A DNA stretch of 48,353 nt from Prosthecobacter sp. Lineage in GTDB: Bacteria > Verrucomicrobiota > Verrucomicrobiia > Verrucomicrobiales > Verrucomicrobiaceae. The notes beneath the pieces are model-generated. The model saw only the letters and a list, made by a program, of their open reading frames with translations. It was not told the DNA's origin and searched no databases. Made by a program: the position numbers and the translations under genes. Numbering within the stretch: the stretch's first letter is position 1; each line of letters begins with the position of its first letter. The stretch lies in contig NZ_JAQSEA010000121.1 of the NCBI RefSeq assembly GCF_029946185.1, positions 1-48,353 on the forward strand. Direction: 5' to 3'. Positions 17,867-27,223 of the stretch are shown piece after piece.

Positions 17867-18001
17867 TCTTCATCGTTCATCGGAACCTGTGTTTCGACGA
17901 TTCGTCTGATGCGCAGCCGATCTTCATGGCTGAGGCGCTGAGCGTCGGTCTGCATCATTTTCATTTTTTTATCTTAGTTCAATTTCGAACGTCAAACAAA
18001 C

Positions 18002-19027
18002 ATGAAATCTTCCCCCACACTCCAAATTTCCGGCGACTCCGGTGGTGGGCAACTCCTGCGCTCATCACTCTCCTTGGCGCTTATCACCGGACAGACGTTT
18101 CGCATGACCAACATCCGAGGCAAGCGCCCGAAGCCGGGCCTGATGCGTCAGCATCTCACCTGCGTGAAGGCAGCGGCAGAAGTTTGCGGCGCAAGCGTCG
18201 ATGGTGCTGAACTCGGCTCGGTGGAACTCGTCTTCAGCCCCGGCAAAATCATGGGCGGAGATTACTCCTTCGCCATCGGTTCAGGCGGCAGCACCACTCT
18301 CGTGTTGCAGACCCTGCTCCCTGCTTTGCTGCACGCCAATGGCGCGAGCAAGGTCCGCATCGAAGGCGGCACACACAATCCCATGGCACCTCCGTTCGAG
18401 TTCATCGAGCAATGCTATCTGCCGGTGATTCAACGCATGGGCGTGCAGGCCACGGCGTCCCTAGAGCGTCATGGATTCATGCAAGCAGGCGGCGGCGTGA
18501 TCACAGCGAAAATTGATCCCATCAAGAAATGGAAGAAGCTGAAACTCATCGAGCGCGGCGAAGCTGTGGAGACGTTTGGGCGTGTTCTCCATGCGCATCT
18601 GCATCGAGACATCGCGGAGCGTGAAATCAGCGTGGCCTCCCAAATCTTGGAGTGGCCGGTGAACCAAATCGAACTCCGCTATGCAAATGACAGCTCCGGC
18701 CCGGGCAATACGATTCTGCTGGGGGCGCGTTTTGCCAACGTGTGTGAAATCAGCAGTGGCATCGCGCAGATGGGGAAGTCCGCAGAAAGCGTGGCGACCG
18801 GCGCGGCGAAAGGCCTGCGTTCCTACCTCGCCTCGCCTGCACCCGTGGGCGCACACCTCGCGGATCAACTGCTGCTGCCAATGGCCCTGGCAGGAGGTGG
18901 CGTGTTTCACACACTGTCGATCACCGATCACTCCCGAACGAACATGGCACTAATCGAGCAATTCCTGCCGGTGAAGTTCACCGTGGAGGAACTGGAGCCG
19001 GGGGTAAAACAACTCCGCTGCAACTGA
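18002..19027 (+). CDS. rtcA: RNA 3'-terminal phosphate cyclase RtcA
   Basis: A 341-residue RtcA. Motifs are ISGDSGGGQLLRSSLSLALITG near the start, RPKPGLMRQHLTCVKAAAEV, the central FAIGSGGSTTLVLQTLLPALL, EGGTHNPMAPPFEFIE, and ITDHSRTNMALIEQFLP, where His310 corresponds to the nucleotidylated His of E. coli RtcA (His309). It converts RNA 3'-phosphate to 2',3'-cyclic phosphate through RNA-AMP and can also adenylylate 5'-phosphate ends. It usually follows rtcB; here two inserted genes, one antisense, lie between, so it may rely on its own promoter in 17965-18001 or on read-through. Confidence 0.95.
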   Translation: MKSSPTLQISGDSGGGQLLRSSLSLALITGQTFRMTNIRGKRPKPGLMRQHLTCVKAAAEVCGASVDGAELGSVELVFSPGKIMGGDYSFAIGSGGSTTLVLQTLLPALLHANGASKVRIEGGTHNPMAPPFEFIEQCYLPVIQRMGVQATASLERHGFMQAGGGVITAKIDPIKKWKKLKLIERGEAVETFGRVLHAHLHRDIAEREISVASQILEWPVNQIELRYANDSSGPGNTILLGARFANVCEISSGIAQMGKSAESVATGAAKGLRSYLASPAPVGAHLADQLLLPMALAGGGVFHTLSITDHSRTNMALIEQFLPVKFTVEELEPGVKQLRCN

Positions 19028-19042
19028 GGCCGCCGCGCGCCA

Positions 19043-20119
19043 TCACTCCGCCCAGGCTTCACGCAGCAGGCGGAGATAATTGCCATGCATGATGTTGGCG
19101 ATATCTTCATCTTTATAGCCTCGTTTTTTGAGCATGGCAGGGATGCGTGAAAGGTCAGCAATGGTGTCCAGATCCTCCGGCGTCTGCTCCGTGCCGTAGC
19201 CGCCATCGAGGTCCGTACCGATGCCGCTGTGCAAAGCGTTGCCCGCGAGCTGGCAGACGTGGTCGATGTGGTCGCAGATGACTTCGAGCTTGAGGCCCGC
19301 TTCCTTCGGGGTCGTCTTGCCACGCACCCATTCCGGAACCATCATCCATGCATCGAGAGCAGCACCCACAACACCGCCGCGTGCGATGAGGGCTGTGAGC
19401 TGATCATCGGAAAACTGACGTGGATCTGGGACGAGAGCGCGGCAGTTGCTGTGGCTGGCCCAGACGGTCCCCTGATGAATGTCGAGCGCCTGCCAGAAGC
19501 ATTCATCACTGAGATGCGTGACGTCGAGGATCATCCCCAGCCGGTCCATTTCCTTGATCAACACTTTGCCAGCGGCGGGCAGGCCTCCGACTTGATCGTG
19601 ACCCAGAGCGTAACGACATACGCCATAGTGCGCCGGCCCCATCGCACGCAGCCCCTGTTCCCAGGCTCTTTCGAGATGTCCTACGGTACGGATGGAGTCG
19701 GCACCCTCAAGGCTGAGGATATAGCCGATGGCTTTTTCGTCATCGGGAATCGAGGTGTTGTTCCAAAGAGCCAACATTTCGTCGAGCTCGCGCAGATTGG
19801 TGATCTGGCGCATCTCGCCGACTTCCTCCATGGCACGATACCATGCCAGCTGGCCCTGTGTTTCCGCCCACGCCTGCTCCGCTGACATCCACCCGGCGAT
19901 GGGCGATGGACCCGGCATGCAACCCGCGAGCTGCGTGGCGACGCAGATGCCCACCCTGCCACGCCGCATGTCGGGAAAGGCGGTGGTGCCGCGGGCACGG
20001 CCTTTGCCGGTCATGCCCGACTCACGACGGCGAATCTCATGCGCGGAAAGGCGCAGGTCGCGGTTGAAGCCGCCGAGGGCGTTGAGACTGAGGTCGAGGT
20101 GGGCGTCGAAGGTGAGCAT
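19043..20119 (-). CDS. Membrane dipeptidase (peptidase M19)
   Basis: A 358-residue M19 (renal dipeptidase) family metallopeptidase. The zinc-site residues are in sequence: HLD (His7, Asp9) in FDAHLDLSLN, SLEGAD (Glu), LDVTHLSD (His), WASHSNCRA (His), and GIGTDLDGG (Asp). No signal peptide, so probably cytoplasmic. M19 enzymes cleave dipeptides, including some D-residue dipeptides. It is convergent with rtcA with 15 bases between the stops. A strong RBS is not evident. Confidence 0.94.
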   Translation of the reverse strand: MLTFDAHLDLSLNALGGFNRDLRLSAHEIRRRESGMTGKGRARGTTAFPDMRRGRVGICVATQLAGCMPGPSPIAGWMSAEQAWAETQGQLAWYRAMEEVGEMRQITNLRELDEMLALWNNTSIPDDEKAIGYILSLEGADSIRTVGHLERAWEQGLRAMGPAHYGVCRYALGHDQVGGLPAAGKVLIKEMDRLGMILDVTHLSDECFWQALDIHQGTVWASHSNCRALVPDPRQFSDDQLTALIARGGVVGAALDAWMMVPEWVRGKTTPKEAGLKLEVICDHIDHVCQLAGNALHSGIGTDLDGGYGTEQTPEDLDTIADLSRIPAMLKKRGYKDEDIANIMHGNYLRLLREAWAE

Positions 20120-20250
20120 GGGAAAGTATGAAGAATGATGAAAAGCGAAATGACAAGCCGGGCGATCGCGAGACAGACTACCGAAAGGTGCCCATAGGGC
20201 GAGCGCAGCAAATCAATGGAAGCGTCATTCTACGCAGACAGAATGGGGCG

Positions 20251-20934
20251 TCATTCAAAACGATAGCCTGCGCCATGAACGGTGCGGATGATGCGCGGCT
20301 GGGCCGGGTCTTTCTCGATGCGTTTGCGCAGTTGCGAGATGTGCTGGTCCAGCGCGCGGCTTTCCGGGAAGTAATCCACGCCCCAGACTTCGTCGGCTAG
20401 GGTGTTGCGGTCGATGACCTTGCCCCGCCGTTCATACAGAAGCCGCAGCACTTTCACATCGCGTGGACTCAGGGCCAATTCCAGCTTCTCACGATAGGCG
20501 CGCAGTTCCGTGGGCACGATCCGCAGATCGTCCATGGTGAAATCATCGTCCGTCCTGCCGCCGCCACGCGAAGCCGTGCGGCGCAAGATGGCGCGGATGC
20601 GGGCGATGATCTCCTTCACACCAAACGGCTTGGTCATGTAATCATCCGCACCGAGTTCAAGTCCCAGGACAGTGTCGATCTCCTCGGCCTTCGCCGTGAG
20701 AAAGAGGATGGGCACCTTTTCATCCTGACGGCGGATCTGTTTGCAGACCTCATAGCCGTTCAGGCCGGGCATCATGACATCCAGGCAGACGAAGTCGGGA
20801 CTTTCAGCGCGGAAAAAATCCACCGCCTGCAGGCCGTCGCTGGCGGGGATGACTACGTAGCCTTCCATGGTGAGCACTTCGCGCAGCGCATCGCGAGTGT
20901 GGTCGTCGTCTTCGGCGATGAGTATTTTGGTCAT
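20251..20934 (-). CDS. OmpR-family response regulator
   Basis: A 227-residue regulator: receiver domain (residues ~1-120) with acidic pocket ILIAEDDD, phospho-acceptor Asp52 in VCLDVMMPG, Thr in FLTAKA and Lys in DYMTKPFG, then a winged helix (~130-227; LSPRDVKVLRLLYERRGKVIDRNTLADEVWG, RTVHGAGYRFE). Its ATG overlaps the stop... of the kinase gene upstream by 4 bases (ATGA), so the pair is co-translated. Targets are not apparent in the window. The 131 bases between this gene and the M19 gene hold nothing I can identify. Confidence 0.94.
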   Translation of the reverse strand: MTKILIAEDDDHTRDALREVLTMEGYVVIPASDGLQAVDFFRAESPDFVCLDVMMPGLNGYEVCKQIRRQDEKVPILFLTAKAEEIDTVLGLELGADDYMTKPFGVKEIIARIRAILRRTASRGGGRTDDDFTMDDLRIVPTELRAYREKLELALSPRDVKVLRLLYERRGKVIDRNTLADEVWGVDYFPESRALDQHISQLRKRIEKDPAQPRIIRTVHGAGYRFE

Positions 20935-22610
20935 GACTGGTTGGGGAGGGTGAGAATGAAGCGTGCGCCTTCGCGGTAATTAGCACAGACCGTGAGTGAA
21001 CCGCCATGCAACTGTGCCAGTTCGCGCGAAATGGTCAATCCAATGCCAGTCCCACTGACACCTTCGGCAAGGTCGGAGCGGAGGCGTTCAAAAGGCTCGA
21101 AAACCGTGCGGCGCTTGCCGGAAGGAATGCCGGGGCCTCGATCCTCCACAATGATGCGCGCGTTGCGCTCGTCATGCTCCGTACGAATGGAGATCCACTT
21201 GCCCGGATTGGCGTATTTATCGACGTTGGAAATGAGATTGCCGAGGATCTGCTCGATAGCGTCCGGGTCGGCCATGACGGTCTCTGGCCCGTTCAGGGAG
21301 GTGTCTATTTCAAAGCCTTTATTCTCAAGCAGCGGCTTCCAGAACTCGGCAATGCGTGACACATTTTGATCCAGCGCTGTCGGCTTGGGCTGTATGGTCA
21401 GCTTGTCACGCTGTTGGCGCGCGTAGTTGAGGACGTTTTGGATCAGGCGGTCCAAGCGGCAGGTTTCAGCCTCCACCACACCCAGCTGGCGTTTGGCAAT
21501 GGTGTCCCCCTGCGACTCAGCGCGATGCGCGGCCATTTCGGCGTAGAGGCGTATATTGGTCAGCGGCGTCTTCAGTTCATGTGAGATCTGATTGACGAAA
21601 GTCACGCGCTGCTGCGCCACACGGATCTCACTGGCGCTCTCATGGAAATAGAGCCACCCGACCACAAACACGAGCACAATGCCGGAACTGACACCGAGCA
21701 AGATCGGAAAAAGGTAAGGCTTCGGAAATTCCTCATTCGCGGGAGTGTAGGCCATCTCCCATTGTGAGAGCGGCTCCGAACAGGCCCGGTGGGCAGCAGG
21801 AGGGCTTTCAGAACCAGGCAGCTTCTTGCCCCATTCGTGCAGAGGAATGCCTTTGACCGTAGTCAGCATCATGCGCCCGGGAGGAATGGCCAGTCCGGGC
21901 TGCGGCAGGCGCTGAAACAGGGAGTTCATCAGCATCTGCGGGTTCATCAAGGCGCAGCTCAGACTGCCGTCGGCAAAACGATGCCAGTAAATGAAAACGG
22001 AATCACCCACATGCCAGCCGCTCCAGGACATGGGGGGCTCAGACTGCACCGGCCGGTCGTCAATGTGGAAGCCAAACATCTTGATGTAGGTCATCCACTG
22101 GGAGGAGCGCTGTTGAATGGCTGAAAGCTTGCCTGGAACATAGATACGCTGAAACGGCGGGCCACCATCTTCCAGGACGGAGACAAATTGCGGCATGCTG
22201 TCCGGGTTTCTAGTAGCTTCCAGAATCGCTTGGATGCGGTCGGGAGCGCTAAAAATCGGCCCCGGCTGATAACCCGCCGAACCCTCAAATGCCTCAAGTG
22301 GCACTGTTTCTCCTTCTCCACTCAATGACCAAGTCTGAGCGATCCAGGGGTGCTTGGCCAGCCGCTGGGACATCAGACGGGCTGAGCCGATGCTCTGCGC
22401 ACCCCAGACATCGAGTCGGTCGGTAAGCTGCCTCATGTCATGTAGAAGATGTTGATCTGCCGAGCTAAGGCGCTCAGCCAGAATGGCCTGCATGGAGGAT
22501 TCCGTGCGCTTTTCCGCATCCCGAATGAGATAAGTTCCCAGCCACGCCAGCAGAGCCAGTGGCAGAACCACTAGGATGGTGAACAGGATCGTGGAGCGAC
22601 GTTGCTGCAT
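20931..22610 (-). CDS. Sensor histidine kinase
   Basis: A 559-residue membrane kinase. An N-terminal transmembrane helix (TILFTILVVLPLALLAWLGTYLI), a ~270-residue extracytoplasmic sensor region without a recognised domain, a second helix (YLFPILLGVSSGIVLVFVVGWLYF, ~320-345), then HisKA (VNQISHELKTPLTNIRLYAEM; phospho-His) and HATPase_c (N box ILGNLISNVDKYA; G boxes DRGPGIP and GTGIGLTIS). It partners the downstream OmpR-type regulator with a 4-base overlap. The signal is unknown. Confidence 0.94.
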   Translation of the reverse strand: MQQRRSTILFTILVVLPLALLAWLGTYLIRDAEKRTESSMQAILAERLSSADQHLLHDMRQLTDRLDVWGAQSIGSARLMSQRLAKHPWIAQTWSLSGEGETVPLEAFEGSAGYQPGPIFSAPDRIQAILEATRNPDSMPQFVSVLEDGGPPFQRIYVPGKLSAIQQRSSQWMTYIKMFGFHIDDRPVQSEPPMSWSGWHVGDSVFIYWHRFADGSLSCALMNPQMLMNSLFQRLPQPGLAIPPGRMMLTTVKGIPLHEWGKKLPGSESPPAAHRACSEPLSQWEMAYTPANEEFPKPYLFPILLGVSSGIVLVFVVGWLYFHESASEIRVAQQRVTFVNQISHELKTPLTNIRLYAEMAAHRAESQGDTIAKRQLGVVEAETCRLDRLIQNVLNYARQQRDKLTIQPKPTALDQNVSRIAEFWKPLLENKGFEIDTSLNGPETVMADPDAIEQILGNLISNVDKYANPGKWISIRTEHDERNARIIVEDRGPGIPSGKRRTVFEPFERLRSDLAEGVSGTGIGLTISRELAQLHGGSLTVCANYREGARFILTLPNQS

Positions 22611-22670
22611 GCGCGGGCGGATAATTTAGCCTCGCGATTTATCCGGTCATCTAAAATTTATAAAAACCAT

Positions 22671-22702
22671 AAAAAAGTCAGGGCGGACTTTTCAGCCCGC
22701 CC
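22671..22702 (-). terminator. Rho-independent terminator of asd
   Basis: Read on the minus strand: GGGCGG and CCGCCC (22697-22702 and 22681-22686) form a 6-bp GC stem around a 10-base loop, followed four bases later by TTTTTT (22676-22671) and then another T-rich run. It lies 110 bases after the asd stop and before the kinase gene, so asd and the two-component genes are separate transcripts. Confidence 0.75.
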
Positions 22703-22812
22703 CGGTCATTACAGGTGTTTCCAACAGCTAGAAGGATAACCCTACACTAAAAAATAATGGATCAATAAGCCCAAGCCGATGGCGCGAGTTTCAATGACCT
22801 CGTCCTGTACAA

Positions 22813-23838
22813 TTACACCAAGCACTCTGCAATCTGCACCGCATTCAGCGCCGCACCTTTGAGGAGCTGGTCGCCGACGACCCAGAAGCACAGGCCGTTA
22901 TCCAGCGCGCAATCCATGCGGATGCGGCCGACGGCACAGTTGTCACGGCCCGCGATGTCGAGAGCCAGCGGATACTGCTTGTTCGCAGGATCGTCGAGAA
23001 CATCCAGACCCGGAGCCTTGCTGAGCACTTCACGCGCCGCTTCCACCGTGATGGGCTTTTCAAACTCAGCGCTGATCGAGATGCTGTGCGCACGGAAGAC
23101 CGGGATGCGCACACAGGTCACAGACGCACGGAACTTGTCGTGGTGCATGATCTTGCGGCCCTCGTTCTCCATCTTCATCTCCTCCTTGGTGTAGCCAGAA
23201 TCGAGGAAGGAATCCACATGCGGGATGGCATTGAAAGCGATCTGGTGCGGATAAACGTGCGGCTTGCTGTCCAGCTTCGCGGCATCCCAGGCGCGGTTCT
23301 CGCTGGCCCATTCGCGGGACTGGTTGGCCAGTTCTTCAATCGCCTGCGCTCCCGTGCCAGACACAGCCTGGTAGCTGGAGGCAAAGATCCGCTTCACACC
23401 AAACGCCTGATGCAGCGGATACAGCGCCATCAGCGAGATCGCAGTCGTGCAGTTCGGATTGGCGATGATGCCCTTGTGAGACTTCACGTCCGCAGCATTG
23501 ATCTCCGGCACCACCAGCGGCACGCTCGGGTCCTGACGGAAGAAGGAGGAATTGTCCACCACCACCGCACCGGCTTTCACCGCATGCGGCGCAAAATCAC
23601 GCGAGATACCGCCACCCGCGCTGAACAGCGCGATGTCGATCCCCTTGAAGGAATCCGGGGTCAGCTCTTGAATGGTGATGTCTTCGCCCTTGAACTTCAG
23701 CTTCTTGCCAGCGCTGCGTGCGGAGGCAAGGAGGGTAAGCTGGCCGACGGGAAACTTGCGCTCTTCCAGGCAGCGGATCATCTCCGCGCCCACAGCGCCT
23801 GTGGCTCCGACGATCGCGACATTCTTCAGGGTGCTCAT
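22813..23838 (-). CDS. asd: Aspartate-semialdehyde dehydrogenase
   Basis: A 341-residue enzyme. It begins with the NADP-binding motif VAIVGATGAVGAEMIRCLEERKFP and has the catalytic Cys in NPNCTT (~residue 130). QAVSGTGAQAIEEL and RIPVFRAHSISISAEF are family motifs, the latter carrying the substrate-binding Arg. It reduces aspartyl phosphate to the semialdehyde in the lysine/diaminopimelate, threonine and methionine pathways, in the cytoplasm. Length is normal for the family. It appears monocistronic with its own terminator at 22671-22702. The 275-base space before the Nudix gene carries its promoter region and the palindrome listed separately. Confidence 0.96.
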   Translation of the reverse strand: MSTLKNVAIVGATGAVGAEMIRCLEERKFPVGQLTLLASARSAGKKLKFKGEDITIQELTPDSFKGIDIALFSAGGGISRDFAPHAVKAGAVVVDNSSFFRQDPSVPLVVPEINAADVKSHKGIIANPNCTTAISLMALYPLHQAFGVKRIFASSYQAVSGTGAQAIEELANQSREWASENRAWDAAKLDSKPHVYPHQIAFNAIPHVDSFLDSGYTKEEMKMENEGRKIMHHDKFRASVTCVRIPVFRAHSISISAEFEKPITVEAAREVLSKAPGLDVLDDPANKQYPLALDIAGRDNCAVGRIRMDCALDNGLCFWVVGDQLLKGAALNAVQIAECLV

Positions 23839-24084
23839 GGTAATCTACTAACGATGGGTTGGTTCAAAGGGGCCGCGATAATAAAGCCTCGCCCACCGGA
23901 TGCAAGGCCCGGTAAAGGGGCAAGCAGCGCCCCTCCCTCTTCAGAATCCTTCTCCTCCTCTTACCCATACTCCTCCTCCCAGATCGTCCTCGATCCAACT
24001 GCGCCTCCGCACCCCCTCTGAAAATTCCCAGCCTTTTTTCCGCCTTTTGCGTTTTTTTGCGGCCATTAAATCTCCCCTTTGACT

Positions 24085-24103
24085 TAGTGTTATATTAACA
24101 CTA
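24085..24103. promoter_or_regulatory. NrtR-type operator palindrome
   Basis: TAGTGTTATATTAACACTA is a perfect inverted repeat with 8-bp arms and a 3-base centre. It ends 10 bases before the GTG start of the Nudix-winged-helix gene, inside a GC-rich neighbourhood that makes the AT-rich site stand out. NrtR regulators bind palindromes of this size in front of NAD-metabolism genes and respond to ADP-ribose, so autoregulation of the downstream operon is likely. Binding itself is inference. Confidence 0.75.
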
Positions 24104-24113
24104 TATATCGTGT

Positions 24114-24809
24114 GTGAAACACACTTACGAATACCCTCGCGCAGCCCTCACCGTGGACTGCGTCGTCTTCGGCTTCGACAGCGGCGCAGCGGGACTCCAG
24201 GTCCTCCTCATCCGCCGTGGCCTGGAGCCCTTCAAAGATCACTGGGCCCTCCCCGGCGGCTTCGTCCGCCTCGAGGAAACCCTCGACACCGCCGCCCGCC
24301 GCGAGCTCGAAGAAGAAACCGGCCTCAAAGACCTCTTCCTCGAGCAGCTCTACACCTTCGGCACCGTCAACCGCGATCCCCGCGAGCGCGTCGTCAGCGT
24401 CGCCTACTACGCATTAACGAAACCCGTCGCTCACACCACCGCCGCCTCCACAGACGCCGCCGAAGCCCGCTGGTTCCCTGTGTCCGACATCCCCGCCCTC
24501 GCCTTCGACCACGCCGAAATCTTCACCGCCGCCCTCACCCTCCTGCGCAGCAAGCTCACCTACCAGCCCGTCGGCTTCGAGCTCCTCCCCCCCAAGTTCA
24601 CCCTCACCCAGCTCCAACGCCTCTACGAAAGCGTCCTCGGCACCGACATCGACAAACGCAACTTCCGCAAAAAAGTCCTCAGCCACGACCTCCTCATCCC
24701 CCTCAAAGAACAACACCGCGAAGGCCCCCACCGCCCCGCCCAGCTCTTCCGCTTCGACCCCGTGAAATACGAGCGCCTCAAAAAGAAGGGATTCCTTTTC
24801 GAAATATGA
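24114..24809 (+). CDS. Nudix hydrolase with C-terminal winged helix, NrtR-type regulator
   Basis: A 231-residue protein from GTG 24114. N-terminal Nudix domain with an intact Nudix box ([20 protein letters not shown] then ETGL), so it may still hydrolyse ADP-ribose-like substrates. The C-terminal part ([28 protein letters not shown]...) is the winged HTH of the NrtR family. NrtR members sense ADP-ribose products of NAD turnover and repress NAD-related genes. A matching palindrome lies immediately upstream. The stop overlaps the start of the next gene (ATGA, 24806-24809), and the downstream genes all concern ADP-ribose, which supports a local regulator. Confidence 0.9.
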   Translation: MKHTYEYPRAALTVDCVVFGFDSGAAGLQVLLIRRGLEPFKDHWALPGGFVRLEETLDTAARRELEEETGLKDLFLEQLYTFGTVNRDPRERVVSVAYYALTKPVAHTTAASTDAAEARWFPVSDIPALAFDHAEIFTAALTLLRSKLTYQPVGFELLPPKFTLTQLQRLYESVLGTDIDKRNFRKKVLSHDLLIPLKEQHREGPHRPAQLFRFDPVKYERLKKKGFLFEI

Positions 24810-25744
24810 ATACAACTAAACACATCCTCGGCGGTCTCTACGGCTCACTCGTCGGCGATGCTCTTGGCGTCCCCGTCGAGTTCGCTCCCAGGTCTAGTCG
24901 CAAAGACGATCCCGTGACGGGCATGCGAGCCCGAGGCATGCATTGTCAACCCGCCGGGACTTGGTCAGACGACGGCTCTCTGCTGCTTTGTGCTGTGGAA
25001 AGTCTTGCTCAGAAAGGCTTCGATCCGTAAGACATGGGCGAGCGCTTTCTGCGCTGGTTTGATACCGGCTTGTGGGCCGCTCACGGCCTTGTGTTCGACA
25101 TTGGCAATGCCACACGCAATGCACTCGATCGTATCAGCCTGGGCACCCCGGCAGGGGAGGCCGGAGGACGTGATCCGTATGACAACGGCAACGGCTCGCT
25201 CATGCGCATCCTGCCTGTAGTACTTGCCAGTTTCCAGATAGACGAGGACACCTTCATCACACGCCTTGAACGGGCCTCGGCCATCACCCATGGCCATGCA
25301 CGTTCAAAGATGGCGTGCGTGTTCTTTGGCTTCATAGCGCGCGCTCTTCTGGGAGGACTCACACGTGAAGACGCTTTGCGCCAGGCGCAGGCATGTTTTG
25401 CCGGAAGCTACGAACGCAGCGGCGAATTTCCGCACTTCGCAGCAGTAATGAGGGACGATTTTGCCTCGACCTCCGAACGGCGCATTGAATCGGGCGGCTA
25501 CGTCATAGACACACTCACCGCCTCGATCTGGTGCCTGCTCACCACCAACAGCTTTTCTGACTGCGTTCTTAAAGCCGTAAACCTCGGCGACGACACTGAC
25601 ACCACCGGCTGTGTGGCCGGCGGACTCGCTGGCGTGTTTTACGGAGTGGAGGCGATTCCAGCAGACTGGCTCGCTGCATTGCCAAGGCAGGAAGATCTCA
25701 GAACGTTGTTCAGCCAATTTGGGAAATCCCTTTCGGAACCATGA
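24806..25744 (+). pseudogene. ADP-ribosylglycohydrolase interrupted by an in-frame TAA
   Basis: A DraG-type ADP-ribosylglycohydrolase frame of 313 codons carrying one internal stop, TAA at 25028-25030, after ...AQKGFDP. The frame resumes unchanged (DMGERFLRWFDTGLW...) to a stop at 25744. Both sides hold family motifs: GGLYGSLVGDALGVPVEF and GTWSDDGSLLL before it; NGSLMRILP, ITHGHARSKMACVFF and VNLGDDTDTTG after it. A Gln, Glu or Lys codon at that position would be normal. All flanking sequence looks intact, so the stop is a recent nonsense mutation, a sequencing error, or recoded. A separate product could start at ATG 25034 but would lack the first metal-binding motif. Overlaps of 4 bases link it to both neighbours. 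Confidence 0.85.
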
Positions 25745-26667
25745 ATCACACGACTCATTCGAATCGCGACCTCAGTCTCCAGCGCGCCCTGCTGTCCCTT
25801 GACGGCCTCTCACTCGGTGATGCCTTCGGACAGATGCTTTCGACTTGTGCTCGCAGTGCCAGGCGCGTCATTGAGCGCGATGGCCTGCCTCCCGGCCCGT
25901 GGTGGCATACGGATGACACTCAGATGGCAATGGCCATCGTTGAGGAGCTGAGTGACCATGGTCAAATCGCGGCAGATTCTCTGGCGCATCGTTTTGCACG
26001 GCGCTATCAGGATGATACCGGTCGAGGTTATGGTAGAGGCGCACGGATGCAGTTGGAAGAGATCGCCCGCGGAGCGAATTGGCGAGAGACTTCGATGGCG
26101 GCATTCAGCGGACGTGGCTCGAAGGGCAATGGCAGTGCCATGCGTTCCGCCCCGTTAGGTGCGTGGTTTGCAGATAACCTCGGGAAAGTCGTTTCGGAGA
26201 GTTATCAGTCATCGGTGGTGACACATGCCCATGCGGAAGGAATAGCTGGCAGCGTCGCGGTATCACTGGCGGCGGCGATGGCGTGGAATACAAGATTATC
26301 GTCTCTAGATGATGCCCGCCAAGCCACTTGGGAGGCTGTTTTGGAGCACACACCCACTGGAGAAACCCACGAAGGCATTCGCAAGGCACGACTCGTGCCG
26401 TTGGAAATGTCAGCCGAAAATGCTGCGCGAATTCTTGGCTCCGGTTTTCTCGTCACGGCGCCTGACACAGTGCCCTTTGCCATCTGGTGCGCGATTCGTC
26501 ATCTCGACAACTATTACGAAGCCTTGGTCAACACACTCGAAGGTGATGGCGACTGTGATACCAACTGCGCCATCGTCGGTGGGATAGTGACACTTCGAGT
26601 AGGACATGAGGGTATTCCTCCACTGTGTCTGAAGTCTCGCGAGCCTCTCGATCTAGAATGCCAATGA
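25741..26667 (+). CDS. ADP-ribosylglycohydrolase (DraG type), second copy
   Basis: A 308-residue ADP-ribosylglycohydrolase family member, only distantly like its neighbour. Metal-site motifs are [27 protein letters not shown] (Asp pair), [22 protein letters not shown] and [17 protein letters not shown], which replaces the usual GGDTDT. The enzyme class removes ADP-ribose from Arg, Ser or other groups, or splits small ADP-ribose adducts. It overlaps the previous gene by ATGA and precedes the macro domain gene by 43 bases. Confidence 0.9.
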   Translation: MNHTTHSNRDLSLQRALLSLDGLSLGDAFGQMLSTCARSARRVIERDGLPPGPWWHTDDTQMAMAIVEELSDHGQIAADSLAHRFARRYQDDTGRGYGRGARMQLEEIARGANWRETSMAAFSGRGSKGNGSAMRSAPLGAWFADNLGKVVSESYQSSVVTHAHAEGIAGSVAVSLAAAMAWNTRLSSLDDARQATWEAVLEHTPTGETHEGIRKARLVPLEMSAENAARILGSGFLVTAPDTVPFAIWCAIRHLDNYYEALVNTLEGDGDCDTNCAIVGGIVTLRVGHEGIPPLCLKSREPLDLECQ

Positions 26668-26710
26668 CGCCAGACATAACAACTGGCACGCCGACCTTCC
26701 TTCGATTCCC

Positions 26711-27223
26711 ATGAACGCCATCCTGCAAGCCATCCAGGCCGACATCACCACCCTCGACGTGGATGCCATCGTCAACGCCGCCAACTCCTCCCTCCTCGGT
26801 GGTGGCGGTGTGGACGGCTCGATCCATCGTGCGGCAGGCGAGGAACTGACCCGTGAATGCATGGGCCTCGATGGCTGCGAAACCGGACAGGCCAAGATAA
26901 CCCAAGGCTATCGGCTCAAAGCCCGGCACGTCATTCACACCGTTGGCCCCGTCTGGCATGGCGGCACCCATGGCGAGCCGGAGTTGCTGCGCTCATGCTA
27001 TGCCAACTCCCTGCGAATCGCAGCAGAGCACAACCTCACCAGCATCGCCTTCCCCTGCATCTCCACCGGCATCTACCACTTCCCGCCAGATCAGGCCGCC
27101 CAGATCGCCGTCGAAACCGTGCGCGCATTTCTCGCCACACCTTCATCCCTGCAACAGATCATCTTCTGCTGCTTTGCCGAGGCGGATCGCCTGCGCTACG
27201 AACAGTTGCTCCAAAAATCATGA
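26711..27223 (+). CDS. Macro domain protein, O-acetyl-ADP-ribose deacetylase/ADP-ribose hydrolase type
   Basis: A 170-residue single macro domain. Characteristic elements are [36 protein letters not shown] (ADP-ribose pocket, here given in parts: [17 protein letters not shown]), [20 protein letters not shown], and the second loop [14 protein letters not shown]. Length and motifs match the YmdB/MacroD branch, which deacetylates O-acetyl-ADP-ribose and removes ADP-ribose from acidic residues. It acts in the cytoplasm. With the Nudix regulator and glycohydrolases it completes an ADP-ribose reversal set. The stop overlaps the next start (27220-27223). Confidence 0.94.
   Translation: MNAILQAIQADITTLDVDAIVNAANSSLLGGGGVDGSIHRAAGEELTRECMGLDGCETGQAKITQGYRLKARHVIHTVGPVWHGGTHGEPELLRSCYANSLRIAAEHNLTSIAFPCISTGIYHFPPDQAAQIAVETVRAFLATPSSLQQIIFCCFAEADRLRYEQLLQKS

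Noticed and set aside
25034-25744. A separate, shorter ADP-ribosylglycohydrolase gene starting at 25034
   Set aside because: It would lack the N-terminal metal motif and helix that are encoded in the same phase just upstream of the TAA; one interrupted gene explains the data better.
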